Of a DNA stretch of 64,000 bases, positions 54,401 to 64,000 are shown in pieces. The notes beneath the pieces were generated by a model, which searched no databases, was not told the origin of the DNA, and saw only the letters and a list, made by a program, of their open reading frames with translations. Numbering within the stretch: the stretch's first letter is position 1; each line of letters opens with the position of its first letter. Source of the DNA: Purpureocillium takamizusanense (taxonomy: Eukaryota; Ascomycota; Sordariomycetes; Hypocreales; Ophiocordycipitaceae); NCBI RefSeq assembly GCF_022605165.1, contig NC_063068.1, positions 1,922,001-1,986,000 on the forward strand. The letters run 5' to 3'. The position numbers were made by a program, and so were the translations under genes.

Positions 54401-57150
54401 TGCTGCACGAAAAAGTACCGATACTCGGCAATCTCGTGGCCATGCTCCACCCATTCCACCTTTTGTCGGATGCGATCCTCGTAGAGGCCGAGCACAAAGA
54501 TCTTGCCCTCGATGACAGTGCCGAGCAGGCCGGTACGCAGGAACTCGGGCTCGACGGGCGTGGGCGTCGGATCGCCCGGCTCGAACTTGTATGGCCGGGC
54601 GTGGAAGATGAGCTCCGTGTTCTTGGGCTGGGCCCAGAAGCCGCCCGAAAGGGAGGGGGAGTCGACCCAGATCTCGCCCACGCTGCGCGGCGACGCGAGG
54701 AGGCCCGTCTCGGGGTCGACCACGGACAGGGTCGCGTCGGGGATCGGATAGCCGAAAGCGCCTACGCGGACCATGTCAGGATTGTTGGCAGCCTTCTTCT
54801 GGACCTCGTCCCCGTTGGCGGTGACGACCACCTCGTTCGTCTTGAGCGCCTCCCTGTCCAAGAGGACCTCGAACAATTCGTCATTGGCGCTCTGTTCCGT
54901 GGCCTTGGTCGTGCCGCCACCGAGCAGGCTGCCGAATCCGTTGGAGGGCGCGGCTTTATCCTTATCCTTGTCGTCCTGGTCTTCCTCGGAATCAGCCTCG
55001 GTCGCCCGGTCGAGCTTGAGCGAGACGCCCATGCGCTCTTCCCCTCCCAGCCAGTCACGCACGCTCACCACCATGCCGCCATGCTCGGGGAGACACAGCA
55101 TGGGCGCCACCACGTCTCGCGCCCTGGGATTCCGCAGCGGCCGCAGCCACCGGTCGGCCAACACCTCGTGGAACTCCCCGTCCACGGTAAGGGTATCGAT
55201 CAAACACAACTTGACGGCCTGGAAGTTTGGTTCCATGCCCTTTTTGAAGTTTCGCGTCGTCATCGGATCCTGCTGGTAGTTGTACGCCGCACGCTTGAGG
55301 CCGGGGTAGTCCGCAACCATGACAGTAGCCTTGTACTTGGTGATTAGATGCGCGTACAGACCGGGAACGTCCACGGCCTTGTTGTCGAACCAGACAGTCG
55401 TGTGACCGCCGTAGACGGTGAGCAGGACGCTCAGGATCATCCCGATGCCCTGCCTTGGGTCCAGATACGACAGCAGGATCTCGCTCCCGGCGCCGCCACC
55501 GATGAGCCTACCATTCTTGTCGCGCAGCGACGGGTTGAAAGTGTCGCCCGGCCCGTTGCCCGGCACCGTCGAGACAATGGCGCTCATGCAGGCCATCTGG
55601 TGCATGATGGTGCGGTGGCTGAGCACGACTCCGCGCAAGTCTCCGGTCGGAGCCCGGGAGAACTCAATATAGGCCAGATCAGGTACCGTGAGAGGAGGGA
55701 CGTCCTCTTTTCTTTTGGGGTGGTAGCCCCCAAACTCGTTCGTCTTCCACCACTCGACCCCCTTTGGCCAAGTAAGCTTCTGAGCGGTGATATCCCTCTG
55801 AAACGCCTTGAGGTTGTTGTCCGTGGTGAGCGCGAGATGAGCCTGCGTCGACGTCAGGATGTAGTTGAGTCGCTGGTAGTCCTGCAGGTCGTTGATTGGG
55901 ACGGCAACCACGCCGGCGATGAAGCAGCCCATCAAGGCAATAGCGAAATCGATGACCTCGCTGTCACGGTAGACGAGCGCAACCCGATCGCCGCGGTAGA
56001 GGGAGCTCTTGTCGCGTATGACCTGAGCCACCTTCTCGGCGCGAGACGCCAGCTTGTCCCAGGTGATGGACGCAATCTCTTTCCCCTTGCTGTCGAGCAC
56101 CCAGTATGCGGGCACCTTGGCCGTCTTCCGTGCTCGATGGCGCAAAACGGCAGCCATGTTGTCGAATCCCGACATGGGCGTGTTGTTATCGTGCGGGTCA
56201 AAGATGGCAAACGGCACCTCTCTCGGCTCGAGCGGCAGCTGATATTCGAGCACCTCGGGCGGAGGAAGGTCGTTGGCAGTGAGCATCGGCGGGGCCATGG
56301 CGGCGGTGGGGGAGAAGGCGTCGCTCGAGGAATATCGGTGCTGCGCGCCATACTCTCCTGACTGGTGCTGGTCGTAAAGCTGCTGGCCGGCAAAGTCGGA
56401 GAAATAGCCCTGCGAGTCTCTGAGCGTCCCGGTCCTGCTGTCGTAGTACTGCTGCTGCTGCTGGGGGGTTTGTTGCTGAGCAGAGTCGGTATAGGCGCCT
56501 TGCTGGTCCGGATTGAAGGCGTAGTCTCCCGAGACCATGGTGCCGCTCCTCGTCGGTCCGTCGCTACCTGGGGCGAGGAAGAGCGAATCGCGGCCCACGG
56601 CAGCCGGTCGCTCGGCAATGGGGCCGCCAGGCCGGAGGAGCCCAGCTGGGTTGGAGTCTTGAGGCGCATATCCCGCACCGCCTTGCGCGCCAAAGGACGA
56701 CGTGGGGCGGTAGTTGGAGGAGCTGGGGCTGGTCGGGTCGGAATCGTGCCCGCCGATGGCGGCGTAGGCAGCGGCGCGATGGCCGTCGCTAGAGGCATAT
56801 CGAACGTCGTCGTCTGGGGCGTGTATGCGCAGGCCGGACCGCGGGCCAGGAACAGGAGGGTCGCCATGCTGACTGAGATACTGCGACAGCAGGAGCGTAC
56901 GGCGTTTCTGGTAGCTGTGAGGGTGTCAGAGCTGTGCGCGTCATGGGTCGTGATGCCGTGAAGGGGGCAGCACAGCGGCAGATCGGTGGCAGGCAGGCTT
57001 ACCCTTTCTCTGTGATGTCTCCCTCCTACCGGGCACAATGTCAGCTCGGCGCCAGCGGCACGACCAGTGGAAGCGAGCTTTGCGTACCTCTAGCTCGCGC
57101 TCGAGCTCGTTGAGCTTGGCCTGCAGCTCGGGATTGTCGAAGTCGGCCAT
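51404..57150 (-). CDS. DIP2/CPS1/Mug62-like protein with DMAP1-binding and two AMP-binding domains
   Basis: Four exons, 57150-57088, 57025-57003, 56914-52325 and 52253-51404, give 1841 residues. The N-terminus spread over exons 1-3 (ELQAKLNELERELE, EGDITEKG, YQKRRTLLLSQYL) is a DMAP1-binding domain. After a low-complexity Gln/Tyr-rich stretch come two adenylate-forming (AMP-binding) domains. In the first, the usual Thr/Ser/Gly-rich ATP loop is replaced by FSRAPTGDLRGVVLSH; the second has VIVWTYWTPDQRRI in that place. This degeneracy is typical of the DIP2 family. The C-terminal region has CHRNIVPGGCAVFQAGGL joined across intron 3. Animal and yeast DIP2 proteins control a subset of diacylglycerols; the maize pathogen homologue CPS1 is a virulence factor. 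The last ~200 residues are disordered and Gly/Gln/Pro-rich. Confidence 0.93.
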
Positions 57151-58194
57151 GGTGAGCGGCGAGGCAGCAGGCGCTCGGTTGGGGCTGCGCGCGCGTGCCT
57201 CGAAACGCAAGTACGAATGTATGTATGCAGCAAGGTGTTATCAAATGCAAATGGGATGTCTGATGGCCGCGGTGCGCGAGCAGGCCATGTCTCGGGCGTG
57301 CTCCAGCAAAAGCGTCGTGGCCGTGGCGGTGTCTAGCGGGCGAAAAGTCTCGTGACGTAGTACCTGTGGAGGTAGTGAAGGCGTCTCGAAGAACGGCAAG
57401 TGCGGGCAGCAGGGACACCTCTGGGGTGGGCGGTGGCCAAGACAGTGGAGGACGGGCAGCCGGCACGGACTGACAGACGAGGGGCTCGCGGCTGCCAGTT
57501 CTGGGATTGGATGGGGCCAGGCGGGTTGGAAGCGCCCCCGGCGGGGGGGGATCGTGGTGCGCTCGGGCTTTTCAGCAGCGGCAGCGCACGCACCGACGCA
57601 GCCACCGAACCGCCCGCCAGGCCGCCACGAAGCCACAGGCGGGAGCCCAGCCCAGGGACGTGGTGGAGGAGGTCGGGTGGAGAGGGCAATGGGAGTGGAG
57701 GGCTTCAATGGGGCCCTCGCGCCTGAGGCCAAGACTGCCGCAGTGGACGTCGACTACAGCTACTACCTTAGGTAGGTCAGTACTTAAGGTACAGGTACCT
57801 TAGTAACCTCGGTGGATGTGGTTTAGCGCCCTAGCTCGGTTGCTCAGGCTGCATCTCAGTGAGCGGACGTGATGCATTCAGTGACAACCCGAGAGCGCCG
57901 TGCTTTGGCAGCGCCATTGGAGTCGAAAGTCTGGCATCCATCAGCACTTATTATTAGGTTAGTACTACGTACGAAGTACCTTGTTGAGGACTCGAGGAGT
58001 GGCCTCAAGGGCATGAACGGGGTGTGCCCGCCCATGCAGCCGGGCGCGGCCAACACGAGGTTGCGTCGACATGGCCCCTGGCCGCAATTATGGGGGGCGG
58101 CCTTGCCCGTCTGTGTTGGGGCTGCAGATGGATGCGTCCAAGCCTCATGTCGAGACTGTGCATCATCCGGCATAATAAATGACGACAGCACCAG
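57151..58194. promoter_or_regulatory. Upstream region of the DIP2-like gene
   Basis: About 1.04 kb before the start of the tandem duplication. The open frames on both strands near 57240-57800 are composition-driven and have no domain. A CCTTAGGTA-type palindromic patch occurs near 57765-57805. Confidence 0.4.
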
Positions 58195-58519
58195 CAAGCG
58201 CCCCTCCCCCTCCCCCTCCCCCTCCCCAAGCGCTTGCCAGCGGTTCGTCCGTTGACGACGGGCTTTCCCACGAGGTTACGTACCAACATTGATACTACAC
58301 CAACGCGTGGCGACTCGGGTTTCCTTTTTCTTCGCAAGACCAGGCAGGCGCATCATCGCCTCGCATGTCATGTCCGTCCACCGTGCCCCGTCCCCCGTCA
58401 CGGGCTCTCGCCCTTGGATCCCTCTGCGTCCACTTGCGCCGATCCACGCAAACCCGTATTGCCACTACGTACCTTTGCTTTCGTACAGCGAGAGTCTCGG
58501 CACCACGCTCGCGCCCTAG

Positions 58520-58540
58520 TCGGGCGAGAGATTCGCCCGA
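58520..58540. promoter_or_regulatory. Conserved upstream hairpin, copy A
   Basis: A perfect 8-bp inverted repeat (TCGGGCGA/TCGCCCGA) with a 5-nt loop, about 270 bp before the ATG of gene A. The equivalent in unit B (60040-60056) keeps a shorter stem. Confidence 0.5.
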
Positions 58541-58811
58541 GCAATACTATAATCGTTAGCAACGCTTTCTCCGACCCACGCGCCGCTCCACGGCCTGGCG
58601 TGCACGAGGACCTTCTTCATACGTAACGCCAACCTGTCACTCTGAAACTCGTAATCTGCTTGCTAGGTGGTTGGAGTGACGGTGGCCCGAGCTTGCGATG
58701 TCGAGATATTAAAAGCCAACAACGCCCAGGATGCTCGCAAAGCTACGGCCTATAACACACACATCTCTTACTACCGAACCTCGCTGCAAAACCCTCCCTC
58801 ATCAAGCTACA

Positions 58812-59378
58812 ATGCAAGTTAAGGGAGACCGCATCTATTTCTCCTCTAAGCATGAGGCGTATCGATATATCAGAGAGCATAACCAAGAACGCAATGGGGT
58901 GAGTGCCTATACCTTTTAACTCGAGACGGTTATATACTAAAACGGGGATATCCTTCTCAGATCTGTCAGTGGGACTCCTCGATAGCAAAAGAGTCTCCCT
59001 ATGGCCGATGCATTTTCCAATCGTTCGAGTTTGACCGGCTATCAAATACGGGTCCGGTATGGGGTGAATTACAATGGTTAAAGGCCAATTGTAACCAGCA
59101 CTTCCCGGTACGTATCGACATAAAAGAAATATATCGAGATATATAGCGACTAACGGCCGCTGTAACGGTAGTGCCCTAAATCCGGCCTAGGAAGGTGTCG
59201 CGTTACGCCTCAGGCTAGGGCCTCATATTTAATAGGTTGCGCGCTGCCCTCGATGCCGGTGCCGACGGACCCGGCGGTAATAACGCAACTTTGGAGGGAA
59301 ACTTCAGTTCTAGCAATTGATCTCTATGGACTCCCAGTCAGCGAGGACAGATCTTACATGGGGGCACCCGGGTGCTAG
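58812..59378 (+). CDS. Orphan small protein, paralogue A (146 residues)
   Basis: Three exons, 58812-58898, 58961-59107 and 59172-59378, joined in phase 0 at GTGAGT/CTCAG and GTACGT/GGTAG sites. No family is recognised. Features shared with paralogue B (60410-61053) are DRIYF near the N-terminus, PYGRC.FQ and WGEL.W in exon 2, a Cys then ..FP at the exon 2 end, CxxxGLG at the start of exon 3, and PTDPAV...LW..TSVLA in the last third. The model is supported by the fact that both introns fall at the same places in both copies and all six exons are open. No signal peptide or membrane span is seen; five to six cysteines are present. The ATG corresponds in position to that of copy B; an in-frame ATG at 58731 would add 27 residues but is not conserved. 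Confidence 0.7.
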
Positions 59379-59756
59379 GTAGACACTTTAGAGCTCAGGG
59401 CTGGCTGGCTGGCAGGTTACTACTTTTACACTCTGCGGGTTAGCTAGTGTGTTTAGCAGGTACCGCATACAGTGTAGACCAAGTGTCTAAGTGCTTCAAA
59501 CACAAGAAATGACTGTCATTTTCAACGACGCTGACTTCCAACCTGGTGAACCCTTTTCTGCCCCCTTTTAAGGCGCTCTCCCTCCTGTAACTTCATGTTA
59601 GACAGACCTGCTTTTGGGTTTGGCTTCAGCGCCCGTAATAAGCTTTATTGCCGCTTCGCGTTTGCCTTCGGAGCGGAATAGTAACTAACGTGGCGCACAC
59701 GGGGCGCACGGCTTATGACAGGGTAACTTGAGCGTTGTTGGGGGAGATATTAATAA
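59379..59756. other. 3' flank of gene A within duplication unit A
   Basis: Non-coding part of unit A. It is similar to 61054-61515 in unit B, including the AATAAGCTT block. No further gene is seen. Confidence 0.45.
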
Positions 59757-60039
59757 CAAGCGCCCGCTCCCTTCCTCGAACAAGGGCCAGCGGACCGTCC
59801 GTCGACGACACGGGGGGGAGCTTTCCCACGAGGTGATAGCAACGCGTGGCGACTCGGGTTTCTCTTTTGCTCGCAAGATCAGAATAGCCTTGCTTGCATG
59901 TCCACGTCTCTTGTCGTCGGTCGCCCTTGGATCGATCCCTCTGCGTCACTGCACTGTCTGCGCCAGTCCACGCAAAAACCCGTATGTGCCACCACTGCCA
60001 CCAGGGTCTCGGCACTCACTCGTCACCCTCGCACTGACT

Positions 60040-60056
60040 GGGCGGGAGATTCGCCC
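60040..60056. promoter_or_regulatory. Conserved upstream hairpin, copy B
   Basis: Inverted repeat GGGCG/CGCCC with a 7-nt loop about 355 bp before the ATG of gene B, the counterpart of 58520-58540. Confidence 0.45.
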
Positions 60057-60409
60057 GGGCGATATGGGCAAATGATACATAGCAGCGCCACGGGCCGTCG
60101 GGCTGAATGAACATTTGAAACAAAACACGGCGGCCTCTGGGGACCCACGCGGCGCTCGACGGGGCCTGGCGTGTGCATGAGGACCTTGTGCATACGTAAC
60201 GCCAAACTGCCACTTTAAAAAACACCCCTTTACTACATTCGTCGTTTGCTTGCTAGCCTAGGTGATATGGTGATGGCGGCCCGAGCTTGCGCTGTCGAGG
60301 TATTAAAGGTCAACCACGGTGAGTATTGGTTGCTCGACAAAGCTACGGCCTGCAGTACTTTTACATCTCTTACTGCCGGACCTCACTGCCGGACCCTCAT
60401 TAAGCTACG

Positions 60410-61053
60410 ATGTGGGAATATAACAAAACCGAAGACCGCGTCTATTTCGATACCCCGGAGGAGGCGGTCCAGTTTAAGAACTGGTACAATAAGGACATCT
60501 ACGGGGTGGGCGCCCACATCTTTCAAGTCGAAAATTAAATGTTTATACACTAACATGGACACGTGCGTCCAAGGTCTGTCGGCGCCATGCCTCAATGCCA
60601 TATTTTGCTCCCTATGGCCGCTGCGCGTTCCAGCGGGCCTACATTAGGACGCCAAAGAATCGCCGCTCGTGGGGCGAGTTGAGGTGGGGGGACAACGACT
60701 GCTACTCGGATTTCCCGGTACGTATACTGTACATGTATCGACCTACCTTGATAAACGACCAACGGCCGACCTATCTGTTACATGTATACTGGTGGCCAAC
60801 ACAGTCACATAAACGTAACGAGTTACGCAGCGACTAACGGCCGGTATGATCGTAGTGCTCTCACTTCGGCCTAGGAGGCTGCCATCTTTCGTCTCGGCTT
60901 GGGAACCGATATCTCGTGGATTGTACGCTGTCGATGAGGCCGATGCCGACGGACCCGGCAGTAGTAGCGAAACTTTGGAGCGACACTTCAGTGCTGGCAG
61001 AGGATTTCTTGCGCGCCCCGACCAAATCCAGACCCAAGGAACCCAAGTGCTAA
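60410..61053 (+). CDS. Orphan small protein, paralogue B (145 residues)
   Basis: Three exons, 60410-60505, 60574-60717 and 60856-61053, all phase 0, with intron positions identical to paralogue A. The N-terminus MWEYNKTEDRVYFDTPEEA differs strongly from copy A apart from DR.YF. Exon 2 keeps PYGRCAFQ and WGELRW, and exon 3 keeps CxxFGLGGC, PTDPAVVAKLW and TSVLAED. The C-terminus is basic (TKSRPKEPKC). No known domain, signal peptide or membrane span is evident. The first donor is GTGGGC, weaker than GTGAGT in copy A; the frame without splicing ends in the intron. TATTAAAG at 60300-60307 lies about 105 bp upstream in a promoter conserved with copy A and is a plausible TATA element. Function is unknown. 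Confidence 0.7.
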
Positions 61054-61104
61054 GTCAACATGACAGGCGTTTGGATGCGACCAGCACAGGGCTCGGGGGC
61101 TGGC

Positions 61105-61129
61105 TGGCTGACTGACTGACTGACTGACT
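61105..61129. repeat. CTGA/CTGG tetranucleotide microsatellite
   Basis: About six CTGA-type units directly after GGCTGGCTGGCT in unit B. Unit A has only the CTGG part at the same place, so the run grew after the duplication. Confidence 0.7.
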
Positions 61130-61515
61130 GATGTGGCGGGTTGCTACTTTTGCACTTTGCGAATGAATTACTAGGTAGCTAGTGTGTAACATATGCAGTA
61201 ACTAAGTTGGAATACCAAATTGTCAAGTGCGCTACGGGCGCGTCGCTCTTTCAAGTACGAAGCGTCCTTTTCGACGACTGGACACTGACTTCCAACGTGG
61301 CGAATCGTGACACATGCACTTTTCTACCCACGCTTCGAAGCGACTGCACCCCCCCCCCCCCTATCATCTCGCCAGACCTGCATTCGGCTGTGGCTTCAAG
61401 GCCCATAATAAGCTTCATTGCCGCTTCACCATTGCTTTCAATCGGAGCAAACCAACTAAACATGGTGCACGGGGCGCATGCGCTATAGGGTAACTTTAAT
61501 AGCATCGAGAGGTAA

Positions 61516-62848
61516 TAATATGGTAACAGGCCCCATCGTCGGTTTGACGCTTCCGCCGGACTCCGACATTGCTGGCAACTCTCCCACCTCATCGGGCAGA
61601 CCAACCAACCCACAACCTGCAACGTTGGCACCTCACGCTACCAACTCGCCCTTGGACACTCTCCCGCTCTCAAACAGCAGTTCCATAGCGACCCTGTTCA
61701 CGATGCCTCCGCAAGCAAATTCGGACCCCCCCCCGGCACCAGACCGCGGCCATGGCTGCAGCCTCCTCACATACCTGGACGATTGAAGACGAACGCTTGG
61801 AGGCTCTGGTAACGAGACGTCTTCTTGACGCATCGCGCTAATTCGAACACCATGTACGACCCGTAGACGCGGACTAGGAACGTGAATACCTTCCGAAATT
61901 GACAGCTTTGCTTGTGGCGTGGCCCATCAATGATTCGGTGCGCGAGCTCAGACCGCGGTGAACCTGGCCAACGAGGTAACAAGGCTCCCTCCACATCGGC
62001 ATTGACAACGTTTATCATCCGTCCCCCGTCCAGTCGACACTTCTCGCCGGGCCAGCCCCCCATCTATGACGAGCAAAGCAAAACACAAACATGTTCCGAA
62101 CATTTCATGTCGAAAAGAAAATTTTGCGTAAGTGAGCTCTCCGTCCTGATCAATGGGTCAAACTCCGTCCGGCCCCTTCTTCGTAACACAGAAAACCGCG
62201 TGGCTCCTTTCCTGGGTTTACACAGTTCGCTGACCCGACAAGACAGACAGAAAATCCAAATCAGCCGCGGTCATGAGACGCAGCGAAACTGCATCTCCGT
62301 GAACATGCCGCCGGCGTCCAAATATTTGCCTTGTTTCCCTTCCTTTATCTCTTATAACCGGGAAGCCAAGCCCAGTGCGCGCTTCTTGTCCCCTTTGTCT
62401 GCGCCTGTTCCAAGTCGCGACGGCCCGCGGTCCCTTGCAACCACCAGACCCCCGTCTCCGTTCGTAAATGGTGCTTAGTGCAGCGAAATACAAAGCCGTG
62501 TGTTCCTACGATGCCAAAAAGGACCATGATCCATCGGGTGCTTGCGACATGATAAATGCCTCCCGTCCTCCTATCAAATTCCAGCGGGTCCTGTATCTTC
62601 CATCCGCGCCGTTGACAGCTCCAGCAGTTGCCAACCAACTCGCCACCTTCGTTGCCTTTTTTCATTTGTACCGTTTTATTTCCAGGTTGATAACGAAGCC
62701 ACGGCCCCCAATCGCGTGAACCGCGTTCCCGTCCCCGTCCCCGATCGTCGAGGGAGTTCTATTTTCGGAGCCGCTCGTGGGTGAACAAGGTTGTCCCAAC
62801 GTTGCCTTGCCCAATCGACAAGAGGAGTTGCCGACTGGCGTTGGCAGC
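61516..62848. promoter_or_regulatory. Upstream region of the terminal gene
   Basis: 1.3 kb with short frames on both strands and no supported gene. The last part before 62849 could hold an upstream exon of the following gene, because the frame is open back to a stop at 62717-62719 but contains no ATG. Confidence 0.4.
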
Positions 62849-64000
62849 ATGGGCAATCAGTTGCATGAACTCGATGGGCTTGATGGGTTCGCTGATGAGG
62901 AAACCTTCCAGAACGATAGGCTGGTGGGCGAAATGGGGCGCCTCTTTGACGACATGGATTGGTCCCTCGCGCAGGACGGCACTTATTGTTCGGACGACAA
63001 AAACACAAAAGCTCGCCTCAATGAGCAACAACAATCAGTTATGGTGGGGCTTCAACCTTATGTGTTTGAAAACGATATCTCCATGTCCGGCGTCGAAGTC
63101 CATGGACCAGGGATTGGACTTGTTGACTTTGGAGGTGCAAGTGACCTGGACCTTTGCAACACTGCGGCCCAGGGAATGATAGCCCCTTGGAATTCAAATG
63201 CACATCATGACGATTTCCACAAGAATGCATCTTGGGTTGGTGGTAATTCTCATAATGTTGGCGGCTCGCTCCCCGTGGTTTCGTCGAGCGGCGCGTTCGA
63301 CTTTGGCGGCGGCCTTGGAGTTGACGGATTCGCACCCTTTAATGCGCCCTTTCAGCCAGGGACTATGGACTGCAACAATGCGGCCGCTGTTCAAGTGCCC
63401 AGTGGCCCTCTGCTGCTGCAGCAGAACAAACCAGAAGCAGCCCTGACAATAGGAGGAGGACGGGGAGCTGCTGGTGCTGTTCACCCAAGCAACGGGCTCT
63501 GCCAGCAACTGGACCAGCGGCCGATTCACGGTCAATGGGGAGCCCAGCAACAGGCTACGCAGTTCCCTTCCAGTTTAGTTCCCGCGTTCATTCACCCAGG
63601 CTCTGTTGGCTTTCCTTCTCACCACCCTCACCCTTCGATTCACAACCCCCATCCACCGTCGCAGCAACCTCCACAACCGTCTCAAGCAAGCATGTCGCAG
63701 TTCCAGAGCGGCGTGCATCCCTCCGGGGACCAACCTTTGCTTGAAAATTTGAATTCTGGAGGCGTCATTCACGACCTGAACCCCCTTGGCTCGTCCAACG
63801 CCAGTAACACGTCCGGTGTTGGAACAAATCATCCGTCCAAGCAGTCCCATCAACAGCAACAACAACACAGTCTCTCATTCCTGCGTTCAGAGCCTCTCTC
63901 GGGCAACGCATCTGATCGATCGACAGTAGAGCCGCCGTCCAACTCAGCTCAGACGAAAATCAACTCGAATGTGCACCAGCAGGCTCTCCGGGTCAACAAC
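62849..64000 (+). CDS. Gln/Pro/His-rich hypothetical protein (3' partial)
   Basis: A frame open from the ATG at 62849 to the window end, 384 codons without a stop. The N-terminus is acidic and hydrophobic-patterned (LDGLDGFADEETFQN, LFDDMDWSLAQDG), which looks like an acidic activation segment. The rest is low in complexity, with Gly/Asn and Gln/Pro/His-rich tracts (HHPHPSIHNPHPPSQQPPQP; SHQQQQQHSLS). This composition is common in fungal transcription regulators, but no DNA-binding domain is present in the part seen. No signal peptide is evident. An upstream exon cannot be excluded. Confidence 0.65.
   Translation, partial: MGNQLHELDGLDGFADEETFQNDRLVGEMGRLFDDMDWSLAQDGTYCSDDKNTKARLNEQQQSVMVGLQPYVFENDISMSGVEVHGPGIGLVDFGGASDLDLCNTAAQGMIAPWNSNAHHDDFHKNASWVGGNSHNVGGSLPVVSSSGAFDFGGGLGVDGFAPFNAPFQPGTMDCNNAAAVQVPSGPLLLQQNKPEAALTIGGGRGAAGAVHPSNGLCQQLDQRPIHGQWGAQQQATQFPSSLVPAFIHPGSVGFPSHHPHPSIHNPHPPSQQPPQPSQASMSQFQSGVHPSGDQPLLENLNSGGVIHDLNPLGSSNASNTSGVGTNHPSKQSHQQQQQHSLSFLRSEPLSGNASDRSTVEPPSNSAQTKINSNVHQQALRVNN

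Larger units (their letters stand above)
58195..59756 (+). repeat. Tandem duplication, unit A
   Basis: About 1.56 kb that matches unit B (59757-61515) along its whole length with indels. Shared landmarks in the same order are a CAAGCGCC start, the CAACGCGTGGCGACTCGGGT block, a GGGCG hairpin, the CCCGAGCTTGCG block, the three-exon gene, a GGCTGGCTGGCT block and the AATAAGCTT.ATTGCCGCTTC block. Boundaries are approximate. Confidence 0.8.
59757..61515 (+). repeat. Tandem duplication, unit B
   Basis: About 1.76 kb in direct orientation to unit A and immediately adjacent. It is longer mainly because of a longer third intron-flank segment and simple-repeat growth (CTGA run at 61105-61129, C run near 61350). 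The promoter-side sequence is as similar as, or more similar than, the coding exons by eye. Confidence 0.8.

Noticed and set aside
52492..55347. Long plus-strand frames (52492-53973 and 54322-55347)
   Set aside because: Antisense shadows of the DIP2/CPS1-like coding exon; the minus strand has conserved adenylate-forming domains.

Overview
The window is nuclear DNA from a filamentous ascomycete. Genes are interrupted by short GT-AG introns of about 45-120 bp, coding DNA is GC-rich, and the gene set is that of a Sordariomycete (probably Hypocreales; this placement is inference): a Set9-type H4K20 methyltransferase, a fungal DIP2/CPS1-type adenylate-forming protein, a Bas2-like secreted protein, a UstYa-family oxidase and a giant DUF3638/DUF3645 protein. 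No bacterial operons, transposons, CRISPR arrays or convincing tRNA genes were seen. Spliced models below were built by hand from splice signals and reading-frame continuity; no transcript data were available.

Layout. 1-458: 3' end of an ABCC-type ABC transporter. 2231-3082: ThuA-like protein. 3167-7498: two metallopeptidases on the minus strand (secreted M28 aminopeptidase, M3 oligopeptidase). 8511-12154: a compact locus that looks like a fungal RiPP (dikaritin-type) biosynthesis unit: a membrane-anchored tyrosinase, a divergently transcribed UstYa/DUF3328 oxidase, and a tiny secreted peptide gene with a Kex2-type dibasic site and a Tyr-containing acidic tail. 13428-28580: housekeeping block (small unknown protein, Set9, mitochondrial L14, RPB9, Pin1-type isomerase, LrgA/LrgB-like membrane protein, augmin-like coiled-coil protein). 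29860-39482: a ~3170-codon DUF3638 gene interrupted by three in-frame stop codons. 41871-42605: Bas2-like secreted protein with an internal duplication. 44095-46635: GH31 glycosidase. 47650-48240: repeat array with hairpin units. 49579-50942: single-pass membrane protein with a lectin-like ectodomain. 51404-57150: DIP2/CPS1-like protein. 58195-61515: tandem duplication carrying two three-exon orphan paralogues. 62849-64000: 5' part of a Gln/Pro/His-rich protein running off the window.

How genes may work together. The tyrosinase, UstYa homologue and precursor-like peptide have the composition of ustiloxin/phomopsin-type pathways, in which a secretory precursor is cut by Kex2 and a Tyr-containing core is oxidatively cyclised by membrane-bound UstYa proteins and a tyrosinase. 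The neighbouring peptidases and the ABC transporter could supply trimming and export, but that link rests on proximity only.

The main candidates for something new are this minimal single-core RiPP locus, the duplicated orphan gene pair with conserved promoters and diverged proteins, and the frameshift-free but stop-interrupted DUF3638 gene.
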